From positions 248,001-312,000 of the forward strand of contig CAUVWY020000009.1 in assembly GCA_963555775.3 (NCBI GenBank): a DNA stretch of 64,000 nucleotides, read 5' to 3'. The stretch is from JAJEDW01 sp963555775. Its GTDB lineage: Bacteria; Acidobacteriota; Terriglobia; 20CM-2-55-15. The position numbers and the translations under genes were made by a program. This document shows, piece after piece, positions 56,177-64,000 of this stretch. The stretch's first letter is position 1; every line of letters begins with the position of its first letter. Below the pieces are notes generated by a model that searched no databases, was not told the DNA's origin, and worked only from the letters and a program-made list of their open reading frames with translations.

Positions 56177-58225
56177 GTGCAACCCCCGATCCGTATTGCC
56201 GTTTTGAGTATCGCGTTCCTTTTCCTGGTGGCTTTGTCGGCGGGGTTGGACGCCCAGACGGTCCCGCCCGCCGCTGACATCGATCTTCCGGTTTTGACCA
56301 GCGACCGGCTGCGGAGTCGGATTCGCGTGGCGCACCTGCCCCACCTCGAAGCGCCGGTTGACGGTTACGTGGACATCGCCTTCGGATATGTCCCTGCCGA
56401 CGGCGCCGCCGAGGGGTATCCCCCGGGAGTCGTGGAGTTGTTTGCTTCCTACATGGAGCTCTCGGTACCGGCGCGTTCGGTGGCTCTGGCGGCGCATCTG
56501 GCGGGCGGGGAGTTCGATTTCGTGAACGAACCGGATCGGCTCGGGATGAGAGTCCGGGTTCCGGTCGGAAGTCTGCAGGACATCTCCCGAGCGATCGCCC
56601 GGTACTTTTCGCACGCCATCATCAATTTCGATGTGTTGGGCCACGCGGCGGTTGCCATCGCCGAGGCCGCCGATGCGATGGGGCCGCCCGGACCGAACGA
56701 GGAAATTCGCTTAGAGGTGGCCGATACCATGTTCGACCGCTACCCGGAGTTTCCAGGCACGGAGGTTCCGGGACTTGCCGATGTTCAGGGTTACTTCGAC
56801 ACCTACATTGGAACCGACCGCGCCTATGTCATCTCTTCCGGCGCATTGCCGTCCGGCGCAATCGGCTTTCTCGATGAGGTGGCGTTCCGGGTCTCCTCCT
56901 ATGAGCCCTCGGGTGTGGCGCCCGAAGCGGGCGAGATCGAGGTCCGGTTTCCGTCTCGTCCCGCGGGCGGAGTCATCGTTGCAACCGCCATTCCCAGTCC
57001 GCGATTCGAATCGTGGTTCAGCGCACTGGTCATCGACCGTGTTCTCCGGCGGGGAGCGGAACCGGACACGCTGTTCGACTTCAGGGTCGATGTAGGCAAT
57101 TCGATCCATCGAATCGAATCGGTTGTGAGTCTGCCCGACTATGCCGAGGACGTGCGCGACGACTGGATCGGCCGGATCCGGAACGTGATGTTCGAACCGT
57201 TGCCGGCTGCCGAACTGAATGACGTGAAAGCCGAGGTCTTCGAACAGCTCGCTGAAAGGTCGATGTTGGAGTGGTTCGCGGCGCACGATCTCTGGCAAGC
57301 CCTGACCGGTGGATGGAATATGCTGCGCGACCTCGATTCCGACGGACTGCGCTCCCGTGCCGTCGCATTCGCCGAGGCGCGCCGCGTCGTGGCCCTGTGG
57401 TCCCCGGCTTTCGCGCAGCCCGCGGTCCTTGTCGAGGAGTTGGGTGGCGCCCCGACGAATTCGCGCGCCGGGGCGATCTCCGAGCCCGATGTGCGTGCCC
57501 TGCCGGGAAACGTTCCCGTTCCCGGGTTGTCATTCGACGCGGGCGATTTGCCGTCGATCCGGCTGGAGCGACTTGAATCGGGTGTGACTTTGGCCGAGGC
57601 CAACGAACACATGATCTTCGTTGCCGGAAGATTCGACGCGTCCCTGAACGAGGGCCGGATTCTGAAGTCCGGCGCTAACGGGACGCTCTGGGCGTTTCCG
57701 GCGGAGCCGGCAGCCGCGGTGCTGGAGCAACTCGATGGTGTGCGCGCAAACCGTCTGCTGGTGTTTTATCCGCAAGACGGTTTGCCGGGTGCGCGCAGCC
57801 GATACGGGAATTGGTCCGGCGGGGCGATGGACAATTCGCCCGATCTTGCTGTCGGAGAAGTTGCGACTGCGGATATGCCCGGGCTGATCGTGTTGAAGAC
57901 GTGGCTCGAGGCCAGGCTTATCGAGGCGGGTTGGTGGGGACGTGTCGATCTGCGTATCGATGGAATCGAAGGTTCCCGTCTGATCATCGAGGGAGATCCC
58001 GAACGCGAGGCCATCGTCCGTTCCTGGATTGCGGAACTTGCCGTCGACGGGATCGCGGAGGAGGAATTCGAACGTGTGCGGATCGCGTCGGCAGGTTATT
58101 TCCAGAGAATCCGCCGCGAACTGCAGATTATTCTGTGGCAGCGGGCCCCCGAAGGAACAATCCTCCCGCCCGCAACGTTGACGTTGGCTCGGTTGCGCGG
58201 CATTGCCGGCAACTATTTCGAATAA
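56177..58225 (+). CDS. Secreted M16-like protein, apparently non-catalytic
   Basis: 682 residues with a signal peptide (IAVLSIAFLFLVALSAGLDAQ). The N-terminal part follows M16 insulinase-like order: YVDIAFGYVPADGAAEGYPP, GVVELFASYMELSVP, LAAHLAGGEFDFVNEPDRLG and FSHAIINFDVLGHAAVAIAE. The second half repeats related strands. The zinc motif HxxEH is absent where expected (ELFASYMEL), so it would be inactive or a partner subunit. The fold assignment is by pattern only and moderate. It is a single gene between a divergent EF-G gene and an inverted-end repeat. Confidence 0.55.
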   Translation: MQPPIRIAVLSIAFLFLVALSAGLDAQTVPPAADIDLPVLTSDRLRSRIRVAHLPHLEAPVDGYVDIAFGYVPADGAAEGYPPGVVELFASYMELSVPARSVALAAHLAGGEFDFVNEPDRLGMRVRVPVGSLQDISRAIARYFSHAIINFDVLGHAAVAIAEAADAMGPPGPNEEIRLEVADTMFDRYPEFPGTEVPGLADVQGYFDTYIGTDRAYVISSGALPSGAIGFLDEVAFRVSSYEPSGVAPEAGEIEVRFPSRPAGGVIVATAIPSPRFESWFSALVIDRVLRRGAEPDTLFDFRVDVGNSIHRIESVVSLPDYAEDVRDDWIGRIRNVMFEPLPAAELNDVKAEVFEQLAERSMLEWFAAHDLWQALTGGWNMLRDLDSDGLRSRAVAFAEARRVVALWSPAFAQPAVLVEELGGAPTNSRAGAISEPDVRALPGNVPVPGLSFDAGDLPSIRLERLESGVTLAEANEHMIFVAGRFDASLNEGRILKSGANGTLWAFPAEPAAAVLEQLDGVRANRLLVFYPQDGLPGARSRYGNWSGGAMDNSPDLAVGEVATADMPGLIVLKTWLEARLIEAGWWGRVDLRIDGIEGSRLIIEGDPEREAIVRSWIAELAVDGIAEEEFERVRIASAGYFQRIRRELQIILWQRAPEGTILPPATLTLARLRGIAGNYFE

Positions 58226-58246
58226 CGCGACCCGGCCGTTCCCGAC

Positions 58247-58430
58247 CCCGCCTTTCTCAGGAGTTGTCTGCTACAGCGCCGGATCCATCCGCCAGTGCCG
58301 CGTTCTACGGCGCGTTCCCGCGCTTGATCCGGCGCGAGGAACGCGCCGCTACGCGCCCGGCGCGAGGAACGCGCCGTAGCTCTGACGGCGTCTCCGACGC
58401 TTCGCGACGAAAACCCGTGAGAAAGGCGGG
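58247..58430. repeat. Inverted-end repeat element carrying REP hairpins, copy 2
   Basis: The left CCCGCCTTTCTCAGGAGTT and the complement of the right end, CCCGCCTTTCTCACGGGTT, match at 17 of 19 positions. The interior has GCGCCGGATCCATCCGCCAG and two GGCGCGAGGAACGCGCC hairpins. The right part GACGGCGTCTCCGACGCTTC is shared with 53715-53735. It ends one base before the stop codon of the sugar dehydrogenase gene. Confidence 0.72.
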
Positions 58431-59822
58431 CTATTCAACCAGGCTGAATTCCAGGATTGCGCCGCCGTTCGCGAGTTCCTGCGTGCCTTCGCCCGCGTCA
58501 TCCTGTGTCCGGCCCGTGTTGTCGGTGACAATGTAAAAGGCCCGGCCGTCAGGACGTATCGCGAGATCGCGGTACCGGTTCGTCGATTTGAATTCCTGGA
58601 ACAACCCGCCCACGATCAGCCGGTTGTTGGCGCTCAGCGGCATACGGTAGATTGCTCCGCGGTTGAGGCTGGTGACCATCAAAGAGTTCGCCCAACCCGG
58701 GATGCCCGCGGAGGTATAGATGTCCAGTCCGCCCGCGGCGATCGTCGCTCCACCGCTGACCTGGAAGTCATAGCCGGAGGGTACGGTAAACAGCGTCTGG
58801 ATCGGACGCACGTAGTCTGGATGCGTCCATGAGGTCTCGCTCTCGACCGGGACCGAGTCCGGGACTCCGGCGACGGTTTCTGCGAGGTCGGTGCAGGCTG
58901 TCGGATCGGACGCCGCCCAGTTCTCATAGGCATACATCTGGTCGTCGGGATAACCGGCCACCTGGGGCCACCCATAGTTGCCACCGGCCTCGATCAGGTT
59001 GATCTCGTCGTCGGTTCGCGGTCCGTGCTCGGCGGAATACAGAGTCCCATCCGGCCCGAACACCAGACCCTGAGGGTTCCGGTGTCCGTAGGAGAAGACA
59101 TGGCTGCGAACGCCCTCGACAACAGGGTTGTCGCCGGGGATCGATCCGTCCGGATCGATGCGAAGGATCTTGCCCTGATAGTCGGACCAGTCGGAAGCAG
59201 CGACCTGTTCAGCCGTGGGGACGAATTGCGCACGGTTCGGATTGCACAGGTTACTCAGCCAGTTGCTGCCCTGATCTCCGACAGTAAAATACAGCATGTT
59301 ATCCGGTCCGTATGCGAGTCGGCCGCCGAGGTGGTCGTTGTGAGCCGGCAGCCCGGCGATTACCTCCTCGGGTTCTTCAAGTGTTTCTGTCGCTTCGTCG
59401 TAGGTGTAACGGCGGATCGCATTCCGGGGAAACTCCGCCGGCCCTGGATCGGCGTCGTAGGTATAGCCCACATAAACATGGTCGTTGCCGGTTCCCGCCA
59501 GCAGTTCCGGGTGGAGTGCCATTCCCAGGAGGCCATCCTGCCCGACCGCCTGGTACACGCCTTCGACTTCGACCGCGACGGTCCGTGTGCCGTCCGCGGG
59601 ATTCACTCGCGTGATTCGCTTCCCGACGCGTTCGGTCACCCAGAGTCGGTCGTCGGGTCCCCAGGCGACCTCCCAGGGATAGTCCAGACCCGTCGCGACG
59701 ACACGTGAGGCGAACGCCGGTTCCGAGGCAGTTTCGACGGTTTCGCCGGCGGGCGAGCATCCGCTACTCCAGGGCAGGACGATGGCAAGCAGGCAGAAAA
59801 TCGCAGTTCGGGGCATGGGCAT
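58431..59822 (-). CDS. PQQ-dependent soluble aldose sugar dehydrogenase-like lipoprotein
   Basis: 463 residues with a lipoprotein-like signal ending SSGC. The glucose/sorbosone dehydrogenase beta-propeller is clear: GLDYPWEVAWGPDDRLWVTE, QDGLLGMALHPEL and LPAHNDHLGGRLAYGPDN (catalytic His). YQGKILRIDPDGSIPGDNP, FSYGHRNPQGLVFGPDGT and the metal-binding EHGPRTDDEINLI follow. Such enzymes oxidise aldoses with PQQ in the periplasm. PQQ synthesis genes are not in the window. The stop codon abuts the inverted-end repeat at 58430. The methyltransferase gene is divergent, 35 bp away. Confidence 0.9.
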   Translation of the reverse strand: MPMPRTAIFCLLAIVLPWSSGCSPAGETVETASEPAFASRVVATGLDYPWEVAWGPDDRLWVTERVGKRITRVNPADGTRTVAVEVEGVYQAVGQDGLLGMALHPELLAGTGNDHVYVGYTYDADPGPAEFPRNAIRRYTYDEATETLEEPEEVIAGLPAHNDHLGGRLAYGPDNMLYFTVGDQGSNWLSNLCNPNRAQFVPTAEQVAASDWSDYQGKILRIDPDGSIPGDNPVVEGVRSHVFSYGHRNPQGLVFGPDGTLYSAEHGPRTDDEINLIEAGGNYGWPQVAGYPDDQMYAYENWAASDPTACTDLAETVAGVPDSVPVESETSWTHPDYVRPIQTLFTVPSGYDFQVSGGATIAAGGLDIYTSAGIPGWANSLMVTSLNRGAIYRMPLSANNRLIVGGLFQEFKSTNRYRDLAIRPDGRAFYIVTDNTGRTQDDAGEGTQELANGGAILEFSLVE

Positions 59823-59857
59823 TCTCCTTGCGCGGTATTATACCGGCAGACAGACCC

Positions 59858-60910
59858 ATGCCTCCCAACGCACGCAAACAGATTGTCGAGAACGTGGTTG
59901 CCGACGTCGGCGGGGCTTTCGTTGCCGGTCTCGGCTATATCGGAGATCGCCTCGGTTTGTTCAGGGTACTGGCCGTTGATGGCCCGATTTCCAGCGTGGA
60001 TCTCGCCGGCCGCCTTCAACTCAACGAACGATACGTGCGCGAGTGGCTGAAGGCGATGGTCAGTGCGGGCTATGTGGAGCGCAGGGACGATTCCGGGGCG
60101 TATTTCATGACTGCGGATCAGAAAGCTGTTCTGGCCGAAGACGATTCTCCGGTGTTCGCCGCGGGGGCATTCCAGTTCGCGATTCCTTCGCTGGCCCTGA
60201 CCCCTCGACTCATCGATTGTTTCAGGCATGGCGGCGGTATCGCCTACGGGGAGTTGAGTCTGGAGATTCCCGAGGCTATCGCACGGATGCACCGGGCCTG
60301 GTTCGACTATCAACTCACTGGTTCCTGGCTGCCCGCCGCTCCGCGCCTCGTCGAACGGCTCGAGTCCGGGGTCCGCGTTCTGGATGTGGCGTGCGGCCAG
60401 GGCCGGGCGAGTGTCGCGGTGGCCGAGCGGTATCCCAAGTCCGCCGTCGTCGGGATCGATTCCCACGCCGAAAGTATTCGGGAAGCCCGTAAGCTCGCCT
60501 CCGACGCCGGAACCGCCAACGTGGAGTTTCGGGAAATCGACCTGGAATCCTTGCCCGAATCCGAACAGTTCGACGTGATTCTTGCGATCGACTGCATTCA
60601 TGACATGACGGATCCCGTGGGCGTGCTGATCCATATCCGAACGCTGCTCGCCGGCGATGGGGTCCTTTTCTGGTCTGAACCCAGCGGATCGCACAATCCA
60701 AACGAAAACCGGAACCCGCCGGGAAAGATGCGGTCCGCCTTGAGTCCGTACCATTGCCTGACCGTTTCGCTTGCCGAGGGCGGCGCCGGTCTGGGAACGA
60801 TTGTCGGCGAGGCCGGCGCGCGGGATCTGTCCGAACAGTCCGGATTCGGGCGTTTCGAAAAACTCGACATCGACAACGCGATGCAACAGTTTTTCCTCGT
60901 GTACAAGTGA
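59858..60910 (+). CDS. SAM-dependent class I methyltransferase with winged-helix N-terminus
   Basis: 350 residues from ATG 59858 (the frame is open to 59705 without similarity). The N-terminal winged-helix region contains VDLAGRLQLNERYVREWLKAM and AGYVERRDDSGAYFMT. It resembles the Rv2258c-type or O-methyltransferase family. The Rossmann methyltransferase has motif I VLDVACGQGRASVAVAERYP, motif II VVGIDSHAESIREARK and post-I FDVILAIDCIHDMTDP. The methyl acceptor is unknown. It precedes the HyuA gene by under 90 bp on the same strand and could be cotranscribed. Confidence 0.87.
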   Translation: MPPNARKQIVENVVADVGGAFVAGLGYIGDRLGLFRVLAVDGPISSVDLAGRLQLNERYVREWLKAMVSAGYVERRDDSGAYFMTADQKAVLAEDDSPVFAAGAFQFAIPSLALTPRLIDCFRHGGGIAYGELSLEIPEAIARMHRAWFDYQLTGSWLPAAPRLVERLESGVRVLDVACGQGRASVAVAERYPKSAVVGIDSHAESIREARKLASDAGTANVEFREIDLESLPESEQFDVILAIDCIHDMTDPVGVLIHIRTLLAGDGVLFWSEPSGSHNPNENRNPPGKMRSALSPYHCLTVSLAEGGAGLGTIVGEAGARDLSEQSGFGRFEKLDIDNAMQQFFLVYK

Positions 60911-60997
60911 CAGGCGACCGATTCGTTATTGCGCGGAACCTGGAAGGAGTCCGGCGAAAAGCATGAATTGCCGCGATCTAAGAGTCAGGGTATTCCA

Positions 60998-62995
60998 GTG
61001 GTAGTGGCCCATACCGCAGATCCGGGTGGACCTTCCGTCGATCGTGTCGCCATCGACACCGGAGGTACGTTCACCGATTTCGTTCACGTCCGCGATGGCG
61101 CGATCGAAGTCATCAAGGAACTCTCCACACCCCAGGCGCCTGACGATGCCATCCTGAAGGGGCTCGACCGGCTTGCCACCCAGGCCGTCGATGTCATTCA
61201 CGGATCGACGGTTGCCACAAACGCGTTGCTCGAGCGGAAGGGTGCGCGGACGGCACTGGTCACCACCGCGGGTTTTGAAGACGTACTGGCGATCGGCCGC
61301 CAAACCCGGCGGGATCTCTACGACATCTTCACAACACGGCCCGATCCGCTCGTCGCGGAAAGACTGCGCATCGGCGTTCGCCAGCGAACGCTCTATGATG
61401 GAACATCGGCAATCCCCCTGACCCAGCGCGAGCTCGCCAGCCTGGTCCGCCGGCTGAAGGCGTTGGATGTGGAGTCCATCGCGGTTTCGCTGCTCTTTTC
61501 GTTCGCCGATCCGTCGGACGAACGCCGAATTGGCGCCGCGCTCGCCAAGTTGGGCGTTCCGGTCTCGCTGTCCTCGACCGTCCTCCCTGAATACCGCGAA
61601 TTCGAACGAACGTCGACGACGGTGATCAATGCCTACCTGGCGCCGGTGATGCAGCGGTATCTGGGACGGCTTTCCGAGAAACTCGGACACCGCCGATTGC
61701 GCGTGATGCAATCGAATGGAGGAGCGGTGAAGGCGGCATCGGCCATGAATGCCCCGGTGCAAACGATATTATCGGGTCCGGCGGGCGGTGTCGTGGGCGC
61801 GTTCACCTTGGGCAAGATGAGCGGTTACTCGAAGCTGATCACTTTCGACATGGGCGGCACGTCGACCGATGTCGCGTTGCTCGACGGTCAGATCCGCGTC
61901 ACTCACGAGACGGAAGTCGACGGGATGCCCATCGGCGTCCCGATGATGGACATGCATACCGTCGGCGCCGGTGGCGGGTCGATTGCCCGTGAAGATGCCG
62001 GTGGCGCGCTGAGGGTCGGTCCGGAGAGTTCGGGTGCGGACCCTGGCCCCATCTGCTACGGGAAGGGAATCGAGCTGACCGTCACGGATGCGAACGTCAT
62101 TCTGGGGCGGTTGCTTCCGCGATTCTTCCTGGGCGGGGCAATGAAACTGGCCACGGATCGAATCGCGCCGGCCCTTCGGAATCTGAAGTGGACGCGGGGG
62201 TGGCCCAGTCCCGAAGAACTGGCCGAAGGCGTCATCGATGTGGTCAACAACAACATGGAACAGGCCATCCGCCTGATTTCGGTGGAACGCGGCCATGATG
62301 TCCGCGATTTCACATTGGTGACCTTCGGCGGCGCCGGTGCGCTGCACGCCGCTACCCTGGCGTCCGGTTTGGGCATTCCTCGCGTGATTGTGCCACCGCA
62401 TCCGGGGGCGTTGTCGGCGTTGGGTCTGCTTCTGGCCGATGCCCGGAAGGATTTTTCTCGATCGTTGACCGGGATGGAGGGTTCGGACTCCAATATCCGC
62501 CGTGCCCTGGACGAATTGCACCGCGAAGGCGCCGCTCAGTTGCGTGACGAAGGATTCAAGCGGTCCGACATCGTCGTCATGGATTTTCTGGACGTTCGTT
62601 ACCAGGGGCAGTCCTACGAATTGACCATTTCATATGGCCGCGACTGGGAAACCGCGTTCCACCGGACGCACGAGCAACGTTATGGCCATGCCGATCCGTC
62701 GAATCCGGTGGAGGTTGTCAACGTGCGGACCGCGCTGCTTGGCAAGACACACAAGCCCGAAATCCCGCGTTCTCCTCGAACCCGGAGCGAAACCGTCCCG
62801 GTTGCGCGCGAACGAATCTGGGCCGGCGGGCAGTGGACGATGACCGACGTGTATGACCGCCGGCAACTGGCGTGCGGCAACCTCATCGAGGGACCGGCCG
62901 TCATCGGCGAGTACAGTTCGACCACGTTCGTGCCTCCGGATTTCCAGTGTGAGATCGACGGGTTCGGAAGCATGATCCTGACGAGGCGTCCATGA
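60998..62995 (+). CDS. Hydantoinase/oxoprolinase-family ATP-dependent subunit A
   Basis: About 665 residues, with the start placed at GTG 60998. ATP-grasp/actin-like fold markers are VAIDTGGTFTDFVHVRDGAI near the N-terminus, then VIHGSTVATNALLERKGA, LSGPAGGVVGAFTLGK and TFDMGGTSTDVALLDG. Further on are GAGGGSIAREDAGGALRVGPES and TFGGAGALHAATLASGLGIP. HyuA-type subunits use ATP to open hydantoin, 5-oxoproline or acetone-related substrates with HyuB. The ATGA overlap with the next gene supports a two-subunit enzyme. The upstream frame to 60929 is also open. Confidence 0.92.
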   Translation: MVVAHTADPGGPSVDRVAIDTGGTFTDFVHVRDGAIEVIKELSTPQAPDDAILKGLDRLATQAVDVIHGSTVATNALLERKGARTALVTTAGFEDVLAIGRQTRRDLYDIFTTRPDPLVAERLRIGVRQRTLYDGTSAIPLTQRELASLVRRLKALDVESIAVSLLFSFADPSDERRIGAALAKLGVPVSLSSTVLPEYREFERTSTTVINAYLAPVMQRYLGRLSEKLGHRRLRVMQSNGGAVKAASAMNAPVQTILSGPAGGVVGAFTLGKMSGYSKLITFDMGGTSTDVALLDGQIRVTHETEVDGMPIGVPMMDMHTVGAGGGSIAREDAGGALRVGPESSGADPGPICYGKGIELTVTDANVILGRLLPRFFLGGAMKLATDRIAPALRNLKWTRGWPSPEELAEGVIDVVNNNMEQAIRLISVERGHDVRDFTLVTFGGAGALHAATLASGLGIPRVIVPPHPGALSALGLLLADARKDFSRSLTGMEGSDSNIRRALDELHREGAAQLRDEGFKRSDIVVMDFLDVRYQGQSYELTISYGRDWETAFHRTHEQRYGHADPSNPVEVVNVRTALLGKTHKPEIPRSPRTRSETVPVARERIWAGGQWTMTDVYDRRQLACGNLIEGPAVIGEYSSTTFVPPDFQCEIDGFGSMILTRRP

Positions 62996-64000
62996 CGTTC
63001 GATCCGGTCAAACTCGAGATCTTCAAGAGCCTCTTCTCCTCCATTGCCGAAGAGATGGGCGCCACGCTGCGGCGCACTGCCTACTCCCCCAACATCAAGG
63101 AACGGCGGGACTATTCCACGGCGATCTTCGATGCCGACGGGCGGATGGTCGCGCAGGGGGACCACATGCCGGTGCACCTGGGTTCGATGCCGTTGTCGGT
63201 TGCGGCCGCGATCCGAAACCGGACGATCGATCCGGGAGACATGGTCGTCCTGAACGATCCGTACAACGGCGGAACCCATCTGCCCGACATCACGCTCGTA
63301 TCGGGCGTCTTCCTGAAGAAGAAGCTGCTGTTTTACGTCGCTTCGCGCGCGCACCATTCCGACGTCGGTGGCATGACGCCGGGTTCGATGCCCCTTGCCG
63401 AAGAGATTTATCAAGAGGGTCTCCGGATTCCGCCGGTCAAGCTGATGATTCGGGGTGAGATCAATCGCGATGTCTGGGATCTGGTTCTGGCCAACGTGCG
63501 GACCCCGGACGAACGCGACGGCGACCTGGCGGCGATGCTGGCCGCCAACCGGATTGGCGAGCGGCGTCTTCTGGAGATTGTACGGAAGTACGGTCTGGGC
63601 GAAGTCCGCGGCTACATCGACGAGTTGCTGGATTACACCGAACGAATGACGCGGCACGTGATCGACCGGATTCCCGATGGCATCTACGAAGCCCAGGACT
63701 TTCTGGACAATGACGGCATCACCAGCGCGCCGGTCCGGATCAAGGTCCGGATCACGATCCGCGGTTCCAGCGCGAAGGTGGATTTTTCGGGGTCCGACCC
63801 CCAGGTGCGCGGCAGCGTGAACGCGGTATATGCCATCACGGTGTCGGTGGTCTTTTACGTTTTCCGCACGCTGGTCGATGTGTCCATACCCTCGACTGAG
63901 GGCGGAATGCGGCCGCTGGAGGTGATCGCGCCGGAAGGGACCGTCGTCAACGCCCGGCTTCCGGGCGCGGTCTGCGGCGGCAACGTGGAGACCTCGCAGC
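62992..64000 (+). CDS. Hydantoinase/oxoprolinase-family subunit B, 5' part
   Basis: 336 codons are present and the frame runs off the window. It starts MTFDPVKLEIFKSLFSSIAE with ATG in the HyuA stop. Family markers are ERRDYSTAIFDADGRMVAQG, VVLNDPYNGGTHLPDITLV, SRAHHSDVGGMTPGSMP and IPSTEGGMRPLEVIAPEGTV. The full protein in this family is usually 500-600 residues. It completes the HyuA/HyuB pair; substrate choice among hydantoins, oxoproline and acetophenone-like compounds cannot be read from sequence. Confidence 0.93.
   Translation, partial: MTFDPVKLEIFKSLFSSIAEEMGATLRRTAYSPNIKERRDYSTAIFDADGRMVAQGDHMPVHLGSMPLSVAAAIRNRTIDPGDMVVLNDPYNGGTHLPDITLVSGVFLKKKLLFYVASRAHHSDVGGMTPGSMPLAEEIYQEGLRIPPVKLMIRGEINRDVWDLVLANVRTPDERDGDLAAMLAANRIGERRLLEIVRKYGLGEVRGYIDELLDYTERMTRHVIDRIPDGIYEAQDFLDNDGITSAPVRIKVRITIRGSSAKVDFSGSDPQVRGSVNAVYAITVSVVFYVFRTLVDVSIPSTEGGMRPLEVIAPEGTVVNARLPGAVCGGNVETSQ

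Overview
The window is GC-rich bacterial chromosome from a Gram-negative-type organism: it has Omp85 and TamB outer-membrane biogenesis, a TonB-dependent receptor with a carboxypeptidase-regulatory N-terminal domain, heptose-kinase and GT9 glycosyltransferase genes, lipoproteins and many secreted peptidases. A quinol:cytochrome c reductase with b6-type cytochrome, a separate PetD-like subunit, HEAT and multiheme cytochrome c subunits, plus haem A synthesis genes and several secreted metallopeptidases, suggests an aerobic Acidobacteriota-like lineage. That assignment is an inference from gene content; no rRNA gene or other definitive marker is present. No tRNA, rRNA or CRISPR array was recognised.

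Layout. 1-4591: Omp85 tail, SurA-like periplasmic chaperone and tamB (outer-membrane biogenesis), converging on an OsmC-family gene. 5070-8931: two tandem copies of a 1916-bp ISAs1-type insertion sequence; a third copy lies at 39097-41012. 9007-14414: PPOX-family protein, alpha/beta hydrolase, small membrane protein, DUF2007 zinc ribbon, and a sulfatase/GNAT pair. 14479-17245: Skp-like chaperone, gatA, gatC and a DUF721 gene. 17391-23255: an M14 peptidase broken by one amber codon, and the TonB receptor. 23570-30272: nucleoside deoxyribosyltransferase, then a cytochrome-oxidase assembly cluster (DUF420, SCO1, ABC-2 exporter, ctaB, ctaA) and a cupredoxin-like lipoprotein. 30505-36947: a complete quinol:cytochrome c reductase operon (HEAT, Rieske, cytochrome b6, PetD-like, octahaem cytochrome c). 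37107-38947: DHH phosphoesterase and dtd. 41220-50680: M20 and M18 peptidases and a surface-glycan cluster (six glycosyltransferases and a heptose-7-phosphate kinase). 50967-64000: SpmA/SpmB fusion, DUF1761, EF-G-like GTPase, an M16-like secreted protein, PQQ-type sugar dehydrogenase, methyltransferase, and a HyuA/HyuB oxoprolinase-hydantoinase pair running off the end.

The most striking system is the insertion sequence. Its first reading frame joins a DUF4338 domain (the family of DruA from the Druantia anti-phage system) to the N-terminal half of an ISAs1 DDE transposase. The second frame carries the rest of the transposase. The two overlap at an A_AAA_AAG heptamer, the dnaX-type -1 slippery sequence, present in all three copies. 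A -1 shift there gives a fusion of about 601 residues with a complete DDE triad. Copies 1 and 2 share one outer 10-bp target duplication but are separated by an unrelated 10-bp spacer, which points to an unusual insertion or recombination history.

The window is also rich in non-autonomous repeats. There is a perfect 130-bp MITE pair whose terminal CTAG carries the stop codons of gatA and of the TonB receptor. A second element has 25-bp terminal inverted repeats and related tips. GC-rich REP-like hairpins and elements with inverted ends occur at 10.9, 41, 52-54 and 58 kb, together with a 104-bp tandem repeat.
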